Source: an uncultured Clostridia bacterium
Lineage (GTDB): Bacteria; Bacillota; Clostridia; Oscillospirales; Ruminococcaceae
DNA: 21,506 bases
Assembly (NCBI GenBank): GCA_937892655.1
Contig: CALBJC010000084.1
Span: forward strand, 1 to 21,506
Direction: 5' to 3'
Shown here: piece after piece, positions 1 to 6,764 of the stretch
Position numbering within the stretch: position 1 is the stretch's first letter
How the letters are laid out: every line of letters starts with the position of its first letter
Position numbers and translations under genes: made by a program
Notes under the pieces: generated by a model
The model's database searches: none
The model's input: only the letters and a program-made list of their open reading frames with translations
What the model was told of the DNA's origin: nothing

Positions 1-500
1 GAATTGAGCTTGCCTGTAAGATTAACCTTTACAACCTTTGGATATGTAATGTAGTAAGCGCCGCCGCCCATTGCAACAGCAACGTCAAGACCGCCTGCAC
101 CGATAGCGATCATACCGATACCGCCACCTGTTGGTGTATGTGAGTCTGAGCCGATAAGTGTCTTACCAGGTGCGCCAAATCTTTCAAGGTGAACCTGATG
201 GCAGATGCCGTTACCTGGTCTTGAAAAATAAATACCATGCTTTTTACATACAGAACCGATAAATCTGTGGTCGTCTGCGTTTTCAAAGCCTGACTGTAAT
301 GTGTTGTGGTCGATATAAGCAACAGAACGCTCTGTCTTTACACGGGGAACACCCATAGCCTCATATTCGAGATACGCCATTGTACCTGTAGCGTCCTGTG
401 TCAATGTCTGGTCAATTCTGATTCCGATTTCGTTACCTTTAACGAATTCGCCGTCAACTAAATGTGCCTTAAGAATCTTTTCAGTTAATGTAAGTCCCAT
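1..500 (-). CDS. Aconitate hydratase (aconitase), N-terminal part, truncated by window edge
   Basis: Interconverts citrate and isocitrate in the TCA cycle or in the glutamate-forming oxidative branch of anaerobes; cytoplasmic, [4Fe-4S] dependent. The 166 visible residues begin MGLTLTEKILKAHLVDGEF and contain the aconitase-type stretches DQTLTQDATGTMAYLEYEA, YIDHNTLQSGFENADDHRF, SRPGNGICHQVHLERFG and GSDSHTPTGGGIGM, which fit the monomeric 'putative aconitase' (Aquifex type, about 640 residues) better than the 900-residue AcnA or AcnB. The cluster cysteines lie beyond the edge and cannot be checked. The start at 500 follows an AGGAAG ribosome binding site, and a consensus promoter lies upstream on the same strand. 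LeuC or homoaconitase homologues are less likely, because they lack this N-terminal series of motifs. Confidence 0.93.
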   Translation of the reverse strand, partial: MGLTLTEKILKAHLVDGEFVKGNEIGIRIDQTLTQDATGTMAYLEYEAMGVPRVKTERSVAYIDHNTLQSGFENADDHRFIGSVCKKHGIYFSRPGNGICHQVHLERFGAPGKTLIGSDSHTPTGGGIGMIAIGAGGLDVAVAMGGGAYYITYPKVVKVNLTGKLN

Positions 501-573
501 TAGTCATACTTCCTTTCGATTAGCATTTGCCCGGCGCAAGTATAGTAAAATGCGCACAGTATAACAACTATAT

Positions 574-602
574 ATTGTATACTAAAATACATTAATTGTC
601 AA
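574..602 (-). promoter_or_regulatory. Sigma-A promoter for the aconitase gene
   Basis: Read on the minus strand: TTGACA (602-597), a 17-nt spacer, then TACAAT (579-574). This predicts a transcription start near 567 and a 5' leader of roughly 65 nt before the start codon at 500. Consensus match only. Confidence 0.75.
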
Positions 603-822
603 GTAAATATCATACTGTAATGATATTGTAATCAATAGCTTTTGTATATTGAAAATATGTTGTGAAAACCGCTACATAAGTGGCTTTGAAGGTAATCTAT
701 TTGTGCTTTTTGACGATTTTTCAAAAAATGAAATGATTTGAGAGAATCAAAGAGAAAACGAGTAAAATAAAGAGAAAATGAGAGAATAGGGGATATAAAT
801 TAAAAAATCGGCGTTTTGCCTA
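603..822. other. AT-rich intergenic stretch with short purine-rich direct repeats
   Basis: This lies between the divergent aconitase and rplM promoters. I find no plausible gene. It holds two near-identical 14-mers, AAAGAGAAAACGAG (749-762) and AAAGAGAAAATGAG (769-782), with period 20, and a GAGAGAAT octamer twice (740-747 and 780-787). All lie upstream of the rplM -35 box. This may be an UP-like or regulatory region, or just low-complexity sequence. Confidence 0.45.
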
Positions 823-851
823 TTGACAATATGAAAATTCTCTATTATAAT
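823..851 (+). promoter_or_regulatory. Strong sigma-A promoter for rplM-rpsI
   Basis: TTGACA (823-828), a 17-nt spacer and TATAAT (846-851) match the consensus perfectly, as expected for a ribosomal-protein operon. The start is predicted near 858, giving a leader of about 95 nt. Confidence 0.88.
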
Positions 852-854
852 AAA

Positions 855-935
855 CAACGTTGTTTCAATCAACGTTTAACCCAAAACCAAAGCGGGCAGC
901 TTGCGAGGCTCGCGAAAATGATTGAATAAATTTCA
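855..935 (+). promoter_or_regulatory. Structured rplM leader (candidate L13-type ribosomal protein leader)
   Basis: The transcribed region before rplM can form two hairpins: AACGTTG (856-862) with CAACGTT (870-876), and GCGGGC (892-897) with GCTCGC (908-913). Autoregulatory L13 leaders are known in Firmicutes upstream of rplM. Position, size and two-stem layout agree with that, but membership of that RNA family has not been tested. With a predicted start near 858, the left arm of the first hairpin would begin at the very 5' end. Confidence 0.5.
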
Positions 936-952
936 AAATGGAGGAAACAATT

Positions 953-1381
953 ATGTCAACTTATATGCCTAAGGCTGGCGATATCAGCCGTAAGTGGTAT
1001 GTTATCGACGCAACAGACAAGCCTCTCGGTAGAGTTGCTGCAAAGGCTGCTCACTTGCTCCACGGCAAGCACAAGCCAACATTTGCACCACACGCTGACT
1101 GCGGCGATTTCGTTATCATCATCAACTCAGACAAGGCTATCTTAACAGGTAAGAAGCTTGATCAGAAGTCCTACAAGTGGCACACAGGCTGGATCGGTGG
1201 CCTCAAGGAAATCAAGTACTCAAAGCTCATGGCTGAACAGTCAGACAGAGCAATGACAATTGCTGTAGAAGGTATGCTTCCACACAACGCTCTTGGCAGA
1301 ACACAGGCTACACGTCTGCGTGTTTACAAGGACGCTAACCACAATCACTCAGCGCAGAAGCCTGAGAACTACGAGTTTTAA
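953..1381 (+). CDS. rplM: 50S ribosomal protein L13
   Basis: Early-assembling protein of the large ribosomal subunit, binding 23S rRNA. The 142-residue product has the L13 hallmarks WYVIDATDKPLGRVA, LLHGKHKPTF, GDFVIIINSDKA and the C-terminal MLPHNALGRTQATRLRVY segment; the length is normal. An ATG at 938 is in frame, but it overlaps the ribosome binding site GGAGG (940-944), which sits 8 nt before the ATG at 953, so 953 is taken as the start. Codon use is strongly biased (Lys is almost always AAG), typical of highly expressed genes. rpsI follows after 17 nt, the classic L13-S9 operon. Confidence 0.98.
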   Translation: MSTYMPKAGDISRKWYVIDATDKPLGRVAAKAAHLLHGKHKPTFAPHADCGDFVIIINSDKAILTGKKLDQKSYKWHTGWIGGLKEIKYSKLMAEQSDRAMTIAVEGMLPHNALGRTQATRLRVYKDANHNHSAQKPENYEF

Positions 1382-1398
1382 GAAAGGGGATTAATTAG

Positions 1399-1800
1399 AT
1401 GTACGAATCAAAATCTCCATATTTTTATGGTACAGGCAGAAGAAAGTCTTCTGTAGCACGTGTTCGTGTATATCAGGGCACAGGTAAGATCACAGTAAAC
1501 GGCAGAGATATCGATGATTACTTTGGTCTTGAAACATTAAAGCTTATCGTTAGACAGCCAATGCAGCTTACAAATACAATGGATCAGTTTGATATCGTTT
1601 GTACAGTAGCTGGCGGTGGCGTAACAGGTCAGGCTGGCGCTATCAGACACGGTCTTTCAAGAGCTCTCCTTCAGTTCAACCCAGAACTCAGACCAGAGCT
1701 TAAGAAGGCAGGCTTCTTAACAAGAGACCCAAGAATGAAGGAAAGAAAGAAGTACGGCTTAAAGGCAGCTCGTCGTGCTCCACAGTTTTCAAAGAGATAA
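1399..1800 (+). CDS. rpsI: 30S ribosomal protein S9
   Basis: Small-subunit ribosomal protein whose C-terminal tail reaches the P-site tRNA. The 133-residue product shows FYGTGRRKSSVARVRVYQG near the start, AGGGVTGQAGAIRHGLSRAL in the middle, and ends APQFSKR, the conserved basic tail. The length is normal. AAAGGGG lies about 9 nt before the ATG. It is second in the rplM operon and is followed by a strong terminator. Confidence 0.98.
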   Translation: MYESKSPYFYGTGRRKSSVARVRVYQGTGKITVNGRDIDDYFGLETLKLIVRQPMQLTNTMDQFDIVCTVAGGGVTGQAGAIRHGLSRALLQFNPELRPELKKAGFLTRDPRMKERKKYGLKAARRAPQFSKR

Positions 1801-1825
1801 TTTCTTTCAGAATATCTATGTATAT

Positions 1826-1863
1826 CAACCCCCTCTTTGGTTATCCAAAGAGGGGTTGTTTTT
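1826..1863 (+). terminator. Rho-independent terminator after rpsI
   Basis: Left arm from 1826 (CAACCCC...CTCTTTGG), a TTAT loop, right arm CCAAAGAGGGGTTG (1845-1858), one bulged C, then a T run. The convergent AraC-type gene ends 6 nt further on. The T tract favours the plus strand; bidirectional use is possible but unproven. Confidence 0.85.
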
Positions 1864-1868
1864 GCCTA

Positions 1869-2741
1869 TCAGATTATTGCTTTACCTGAGAGTTTTTTAT
1901 ATTCACTTGGTGTGCATCCTACCGCTTTTTTGAACTGTCGGTTGAAGTTTGAAAGATTTTTGAAACCGCAATCAAATGCTGTGTCTGCGATAGATTTTCT
2001 ATCATCTTTTATCATTGTGCAGGCTTTTTTGATTCTGAGCTGCGTGATATACTCTATTGCACCAACGCCGCATACCTTTTTGAATTGCGCCATAAAATAG
2101 CTTTTGCTAAGGTGAATGTAATCTGCAAGCTCGTCAATGGTGACATTATCGCAGAAGTTTTGGTTTATATACTCGATAGCCGGACGTATAGCGGTTAAGC
2201 TTTCTGACGAAAAATCTTTGTTTTCATATATAAGCCCACAGTTTTCCAAAAGCCAGAAAAACCTCAGCAGCTCACTTTTCAAGAGCATATCGAGAGAGGC
2301 TGTGTTTCCCTTAGCGCAAGAAAATATATTCTCAACTGTCGTTCTGAATTCATCATAGTATTCATGTTTCTTTGAAATTTTTGCACAGACAGAGTATTTA
2401 CCACTGATTATCGGCGCTATACATTCAGCGCTGCTTCTGCTGTTTTCATCACTGCCGAGCATCTGAGAACTGAAAACGAGCGTATCGTGGCGCTCTGTAA
2501 TATCCATATATCTGAAAACCGAGTGCAGAACATTCGGAGTAATAATTATTATGTCACCGCTTTGAGAAATAATCTTTTCATCGCCGCACATATATTCAGC
2601 GCTACCGCTTAAAACATAGTTTATTTCAAATTCATTATGCCAATGAAGCGGAGCATATGCAAAATAATCGGGGATAAGGCAGTTATAATAACTATATGGT
2701 ATAAGACTACTGCTATGCTGTCTTTTCTCTGATAAGATCAT
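1869..2741 (-). CDS. AraC-family transcriptional regulator
   Basis: Probable sugar-responsive transcription factor. The 290-residue protein has an N-terminal cupin-like sensing domain (about 25-110, with PLHWHNEFEINYVLSGSAEY and the SGDIIIITPNVLHSV turn) and a C-terminal pair of AraC helix-turn-helices (about 195-285). HTH1 is around IDELADYIHLSKSYFMAQFK, and HTH2 is around IADTAFDCGFKNLSNFNRQF followed by the family signature GCTPSEYKK. The start at 2741 is chosen because GGAGG (2755-2751) lies 9 nt upstream; a longer frame from 2783 would overlap that site. It is divergent from the GH13 gene, suggesting that it controls that gene. The ligand is unknown. Confidence 0.92.
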   Translation of the reverse strand: MILSEKRQHSSSLIPYSYYNCLIPDYFAYAPLHWHNEFEINYVLSGSAEYMCGDEKIISQSGDIIIITPNVLHSVFRYMDITERHDTLVFSSQMLGSDENSRSSAECIAPIISGKYSVCAKISKKHEYYDEFRTTVENIFSCAKGNTASLDMLLKSELLRFFWLLENCGLIYENKDFSSESLTAIRPAIEYINQNFCDNVTIDELADYIHLSKSYFMAQFKKVCGVGAIEYITQLRIKKACTMIKDDRKSIADTAFDCGFKNLSNFNRQFKKAVGCTPSEYKKLSGKAII

Positions 2742-2763
2742 AATAACTCTCCTCCGAAAAAGT

Positions 2764-2780
2764 AGAATAGTATCAGAATA
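2764..2780. promoter_or_regulatory. Candidate AraC-type operator (direct repeat AGAATA-N5-AGAATA)
   Basis: AGAATA occurs at 2764-2769 and 2775-2780, an 11-bp period that places both copies on one DNA face. It lies 15 nt upstream of the GH13 -35 box and just upstream of the AraC coding region. AraC-type activators often bind such direct repeats next to a -35. This is inferred; with so short a motif in AT-rich DNA, chance is possible. Confidence 0.4.
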
Positions 2781-2794
2781 CAATACTTTCGTGT

Positions 2795-2823
2795 TTGAAA
2801 ATGCGTTTTCTATGTAGTATTAT
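2795..2823 (+). promoter_or_regulatory. Promoter for the GH13 glucosidase gene
   Basis: TTGAAA (2795-2800), a 17-nt spacer, TATTAT (2818-2823). The predicted leader is about 45 nt, with AAGGAG at 2863-2868, 8 nt before the ATG. Confidence 0.65.
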
Positions 2824-2876
2824 ATCATTAAAGAGCAAAAACATCAAGCTCTAAAAAATGTAAAGGAGAAATTCTT

Positions 2877-4430
2877 ATGAGTACAAATCAGCCAAAGTGG
2901 CTTGACAATGCTGTGTTTTACGAAATCTATCCGCAGTCTTTTAATGATACTAATGCTGACGGTATCGGCGATTTTCAGGGTATTATAGAAAAGCTCGATT
3001 ATATCAAGGAGCTTGGCTGTAATGCGATATGGCTCAATCCTTGCTTTGAGTCGCCATTCGGTGATGCCGGTTACGATGTTTCTGATTATTACAAGGTAGC
3101 GCCCCGTTATGGTACAAACGAAGACTTAAAGCGCCTTTTTGATGAGGCTCATAAGCGAAATATGCATATTCTGCTTGATTTGGTGCCTGGTCATACATCC
3201 GTTGAACATAAGTGGTTTAAGGAATCCCTCAAGGCTGAGAAAAATGAGTACACTGACCGCTATGTATGGACAGATTCGATCTGGGAAGAGCCGCAGGGAA
3301 TGGGCTGTATCAGAGGTATTTCCGATAGGGATGGCTCATGCGCTGTAAACTTTTTCTCTCATCAGCCAGCACTCAATTATGGCTTTTATAACCCTCAGCT
3401 ACCTTGGCAGCAGTCAATGGATGATGAAGGCCCTCGTGCGACCTTAGAAGAGCTCAAAAACATCATGCGTTTCTGGCTTTCAATGGGCTGTGACGGCTTT
3501 CGAGTAGATATGGCTGGGTCTCTTGTAAAGCATGATGATAACAGCAAAGGTACAATAAAGCTGTGGCAGAATGTCAGAGAGTTTTTGGATAAGGAGTTTC
3601 CGATGGCTGCTATGGTTTCAGAATGGGGAGAGCCTGATAAATCTCTGCAAGGGGGATTTCATATGGATTTTCTTCTCCACTTCGGACCATCTCATTACAA
3701 CGATTTGTTCAGATGTGCTGAACCATTTTTCTCTGAAAGGGGAAAGGGCGATGTTTCTGAATTTGTAGCAAAATATCTTGAAAACTATGAAAAGTCAGAG
3801 AAAAAGGGACTTATCTGCATACCATCAGGTAATCACGATATGGACAGACTTGCCCGTTCAATTAAGGGTGACAATCTCAAAATTGCCTTTGCATTCCTGC
3901 TTTCAATGCCTGGTGCACCATTTATTTACTATGGCGATGAAATTGGTATGAGATATGTTGAAAATCTTGTATCAGTTGAAGGGGGCTATGGCAGAACAGG
4001 TTCACGTTCACCTATGCAGTGGGATGATTCAACAAATGCGGGCTTCAGTACAGCACCTAAGGAAATGCTGTATATCAAGCAGGATGAGTCAGCAGACCGC
4101 CCTACAGCTAAAGCGCAGATGGCTGACAGTAACTCATTGAGAAGCGAAATCAAAAAGCTTATATCGATCCGTAAGGCGCATAAAGCGCTTCTTAGTAAGG
4201 GCGAAATTGAATTTGTATATGCTGAGAAAAACAGCTATCCTCTTGCGTATCTCAGAAGCTGTGATGATGAAAAAATCCTTGTAATTATAAACCCTGCTAA
4301 CAGAGAGGTTTCATTTGATTGTAACCTTTCAATCGGAGAATGTATCTATTCATTCGGTAAAGATATTTCTTCTGATGGTAAAAAAGTAACTGTTCCTGCT
4401 TGTTCTGTAGGCTTTTTTAATGTGAAATAA
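2877..4430 (+). CDS. GH13 alpha-glucosidase / oligo-1,6-glucosidase-like enzyme, cytoplasmic
   Basis: Hydrolyses or transfers alpha-linked glucose units of small malto- or isomalto-oligosaccharides. The 517-residue TIM-barrel protein has no signal peptide, so it acts in the cytoplasm. Visible GH13 elements: a calcium loop of the DxNxDGxGD type (D24-D32), region I DLVPGHTS (H106), QPALN (near the oligo-1,6-glucosidase QPDLN motif), region II GFRVDMA with nucleophile D211, region III SEWGE with acid/base E249, and region IV SGNHDMDR with D321. The catalytic triad is complete. Region I has PGH where many family members have VNH. A C-terminal beta domain follows. Exact specificity (alpha-1,4, alpha-1,6, trehalose-related) cannot be told. 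It is monocistronic, with its own promoter and terminator. Confidence 0.93.
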   Translation: MSTNQPKWLDNAVFYEIYPQSFNDTNADGIGDFQGIIEKLDYIKELGCNAIWLNPCFESPFGDAGYDVSDYYKVAPRYGTNEDLKRLFDEAHKRNMHILLDLVPGHTSVEHKWFKESLKAEKNEYTDRYVWTDSIWEEPQGMGCIRGISDRDGSCAVNFFSHQPALNYGFYNPQLPWQQSMDDEGPRATLEELKNIMRFWLSMGCDGFRVDMAGSLVKHDDNSKGTIKLWQNVREFLDKEFPMAAMVSEWGEPDKSLQGGFHMDFLLHFGPSHYNDLFRCAEPFFSERGKGDVSEFVAKYLENYEKSEKKGLICIPSGNHDMDRLARSIKGDNLKIAFAFLLSMPGAPFIYYGDEIGMRYVENLVSVEGGYGRTGSRSPMQWDDSTNAGFSTAPKEMLYIKQDESADRPTAKAQMADSNSLRSEIKKLISIRKAHKALLSKGEIEFVYAEKNSYPLAYLRSCDDEKILVIINPANREVSFDCNLSIGECIYSFGKDISSDGKKVTVPACSVGFFNVK

Positions 4431-4477
4431 TCGCATAATATTAAGTCTGATTTCAAAATATTAATATCTATCATTTT

Positions 4478-4513
4478 AAAACAACGCCTTAAAACAAATA
4501 GGCGTTGTTTTTT
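4478..4513 (+). terminator. Rho-independent terminator after the GH13 gene
   Basis: AAAACAACGCCT (4478-4489) pairs with AGGCGTTGTTTT (4500-4511); the loop is A-rich and a T run reaches 4513. Confidence 0.85.
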
Positions 4514-4525
4514 GGTTAAAAGTTA

Positions 4526-4554
4526 TTGAAAAATACCTGAAGCTGTGATATTAT
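4526..4554 (+). promoter_or_regulatory. Promoter for the EAL-domain gene
   Basis: TTGAAA (4526-4531), 17-nt spacer, TATTAT (4549-4554). The leader is short, with GAGGTGAG (4583-4590) just ahead of the ATG at 4597. Confidence 0.65.
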
Positions 4555-4596
4555 ATAAATATGTTAAGTGTTCAATGGGAATGAGGTGAGAATCAA

Positions 4597-6666
4597 ATGG
4601 ATGAAAAGCTTTCTGTGTTGCATGAACTTCTTAGCAAGGCTTTGTATATCGTCAACAGAGATGAGAGCGATGCGCTTATTGAGGAGTTTTCAAATAAGCT
4701 TGATGTATCAGATGATAATCAGATGTCGCTTTTGCTTTCTGATATCAAAAAGCTTTGTGATGAAATATCTTTTCTACGTTCTGAAAAATCAAATGATTTC
4801 TATAACAGACAGCTGTCAACTCTCACCGAGCAGGAGAGAAAAGAGCTTGCTGAATCTTTAAGAATTATAAGTGAAAATCTGTTTGATTATCATTTCCAGC
4901 CTATTGTAAGTGCAATAGATGGTGAGATTTACTCTTATGAAGCTCTTATGCGTCCTAGGAGCGAATTATGTCCGAGCCCTTTTCATATTATCAAGTATGC
5001 TGAATTTGCAAGAAAGCTTGAGGATATCGAAGCCAGAACCTTCCTTAATGTTTTAAATATCATTGATACTAAAAAGGAGCTTTTCTCTGACAAGAAGATT
5101 TTTATAAACAGTATTCCTCGTGCTGAAATTTCAGAAGAAGAATTTGAAATCATCAAAAAGCTTCTTATCAAACATACAGGCAGCGTAATTGTTGAAATGA
5201 CTGAGCAGTCAGAGCTCAACGATTATGAGATCAATGAAATCAAAGAGCTTTATCGTCAGTATAATCTTAAAATTGCTCTTGATGATTACGGAACAGGTTA
5301 TGCAAACGTTCAGAACCTGCTCAGATATATGCCTGATTTTGTAAAGATTGACCGTTCTCTTTTGAGTGGTATTCATAACAACAAGAAAAAGCGTCATTTT
5401 GTAAGAGAAATTGTTGAATTCTGTCATGAAAATAATATTCTGGCTATTGCAGAAGGCGTTGAAACTACAGAAGAGCTGCGTTCTGTAATTATGCTTGGCG
5501 TTGACCTTATTCAAGGCTACTATACATCAAGACCGACTGCTAATATTATTGACTCTATTCCTTATGAGATAAGAAAAGAAATAATGCTCTATCAGGAAGA
5601 GCGTCAGACGGGTAAAAAACAGCATATCTATACTGCTGAGAACAACGAAAGAATAAGTATCGAAAGGCTTTCAAAGGGAAATTATGACAGTATTTTTATT
5701 GGCAGTGAAAGCGGTAGCGATATAACTGTAACAAGTAGTCCTGGTATAAATCCATTGATTCACATTGAGATTGAAAATGGCTTTAAGGGTACAATTCATC
5801 TTGAAAATGTAACCCTGACAAGCTTTAATAATCATCCGTGTATCATAATCGGTGAAAACTGTGATGTTTTACTTGATTTTATAGGTTCAAATTTCCTTGT
5901 CAGCGGCGGTATCTGTGTACCTGAAACTTCAAAGCTTACTTGTAGCGGTGATGGTCATCTTAAGATTACTGTTGACGGATCATCCTTCTATGCAATAGGT
6001 AATGATATGGAAAAACGCCATGGCGAGCTTGTTTTCGAGGCAGGTATTACCATCGACAATAAGTCAGCGGCCTGCGTATGTATAGGTTCAGGTCTTGGTG
6101 GTAAAATAAACTTTATAAGAGGTCAGTATCTGTTTAGTATGACAGGCTATATGGGTGTCGGAATTGGTGCGTATACAGGCGATTGCGATGTCAACTTCTT
6201 TGCAAGCGATATAACGATAAACGGTTCTCTTGAAAGAGGTGTTGGCGTAGGTACGCTGTCAGGAAACTGCAAGGCGCAGGTTAACCATGCAGCTATAAAG
6301 ACGTATATCTCAGGTAACGAAATCGTCGGTATCGGTACGCTTGGCGGTATAATCAGCGAAGTAACTGTTGACGAAGCAAGCGTTGTAACAAATGTTGCCG
6401 CTGATAGATGTACAGGCATCGGTGCGTTATACAGCAATAGCAAATTCAGTATTTTGAAATCAAATCTTAATATCGCATCAGAAGGAAAAGATGCGCTTGC
6501 TATCGGTGGTATCGATGGCGTGTCAAAAATTGATATGGTAAATTCTGACTGTACTATCAATCTTACAACTGACCCTGATTATATGAAATATGTTGATGAA
6601 AGCAATATACATATTATTGGCGGCAGAATGAAGGTAACTATTAACGAACAGACTATATGTGAATAA
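4597..6666 (+). CDS. EAL-domain c-di-GMP phosphodiesterase fused to a beta-helix-like repeat domain
   Basis: Predicted to hydrolyse cyclic di-GMP to pGpG. In the 689-residue protein, residues 1-85 are helical and unrecognised. Residues about 86-330 form an EAL domain with the catalytic and metal-binding set in place: E115 of EALMR, N171, E200 of VEMTE, D229/D230 of LDDYGTGYA, K250 of VKIDRS, E286 of AEGVET and Q306 of QGYY. Residues about 355-689 are a different module. It is rich in beta-strand, with a VGIG-like motif recurring near glycines 497, 524, 552, 580, 609, 637 and probably 675 (27-29 residue period, the last offset by an insertion), resembling right-handed beta-helix repeats of clostridial surface carbohydrate-binding proteins. 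I see no signal peptide or membrane helix, so the whole protein looks cytoplasmic. It is monocistronic. The EAL call is firm; the role of the repeat domain is unknown. Confidence 0.93.
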   Translation: MDEKLSVLHELLSKALYIVNRDESDALIEEFSNKLDVSDDNQMSLLLSDIKKLCDEISFLRSEKSNDFYNRQLSTLTEQERKELAESLRIISENLFDYHFQPIVSAIDGEIYSYEALMRPRSELCPSPFHIIKYAEFARKLEDIEARTFLNVLNIIDTKKELFSDKKIFINSIPRAEISEEEFEIIKKLLIKHTGSVIVEMTEQSELNDYEINEIKELYRQYNLKIALDDYGTGYANVQNLLRYMPDFVKIDRSLLSGIHNNKKKRHFVREIVEFCHENNILAIAEGVETTEELRSVIMLGVDLIQGYYTSRPTANIIDSIPYEIRKEIMLYQEERQTGKKQHIYTAENNERISIERLSKGNYDSIFIGSESGSDITVTSSPGINPLIHIEIENGFKGTIHLENVTLTSFNNHPCIIIGENCDVLLDFIGSNFLVSGGICVPETSKLTCSGDGHLKITVDGSSFYAIGNDMEKRHGELVFEAGITIDNKSAACVCIGSGLGGKINFIRGQYLFSMTGYMGVGIGAYTGDCDVNFFASDITINGSLERGVGVGTLSGNCKAQVNHAAIKTYISGNEIVGIGTLGGIISEVTVDEASVVTNVAADRCTGIGALYSNSKFSILKSNLNIASEGKDALAIGGIDGVSKIDMVNSDCTINLTTDPDYMKYVDESNIHIIGGRMKVTINEQTICE

Positions 6667-6667
6667 C

Positions 6668-6695
6668 AAAAAGCCCTGACTTGTCAGGGCTTTTT
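6668..6695 (+). terminator. Rho-independent terminator after the EAL gene
   Basis: AAAAAGCCCTGAC (6668-6680) pairs with GTCAGGGCTTTTT (6683-6695) around a tight loop and ends in a T run, 1 nt after the stop codon. Confidence 0.87.
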
Positions 6696-6697
6696 AT

Positions 6698-6732
6698 CTT
6701 AGTTGATTCTTAACCTTTTTTCGTGGTATTAT
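6698..6732 (+). promoter_or_regulatory. Putative response-regulator box plus -10 element for the two-component operon
   Basis: The 18-mer CTTAGTTGATTCTTAACC (6698-6715) is a direct repeat of CTTARY with period 11; a -10-like TATTAT (6727-6732) follows after 11 nt. There is no good -35, because the repeat occupies that place, as in promoters activated by OmpR/PhoB-family regulators. A matching element with the same spacing precedes the antiporter gene at 8522-8556. Binding by the neighbouring regulator is inferred. Confidence 0.5.
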
Positions 6733-6764
6733 TTTATTGAAAATTTAGCTTGGGGAGGTATACT

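Noticed and set aside
110..322. Minus-strand open frame inside the aconitase gene
   Set aside because: It is in another frame of the same strand; the aconitase frame carries all the family motifs.
6147..6560. 137-codon minus-strand open frame under the EAL gene repeats
   Set aside because: Shadow of the glycine/isoleucine repeats on the other strand; no start signal.
6750..6764. Upstream TTG start for the histidine kinase
   Set aside because: It overlaps the ribosome binding site GGGGAGG that serves the TTG at 6765.
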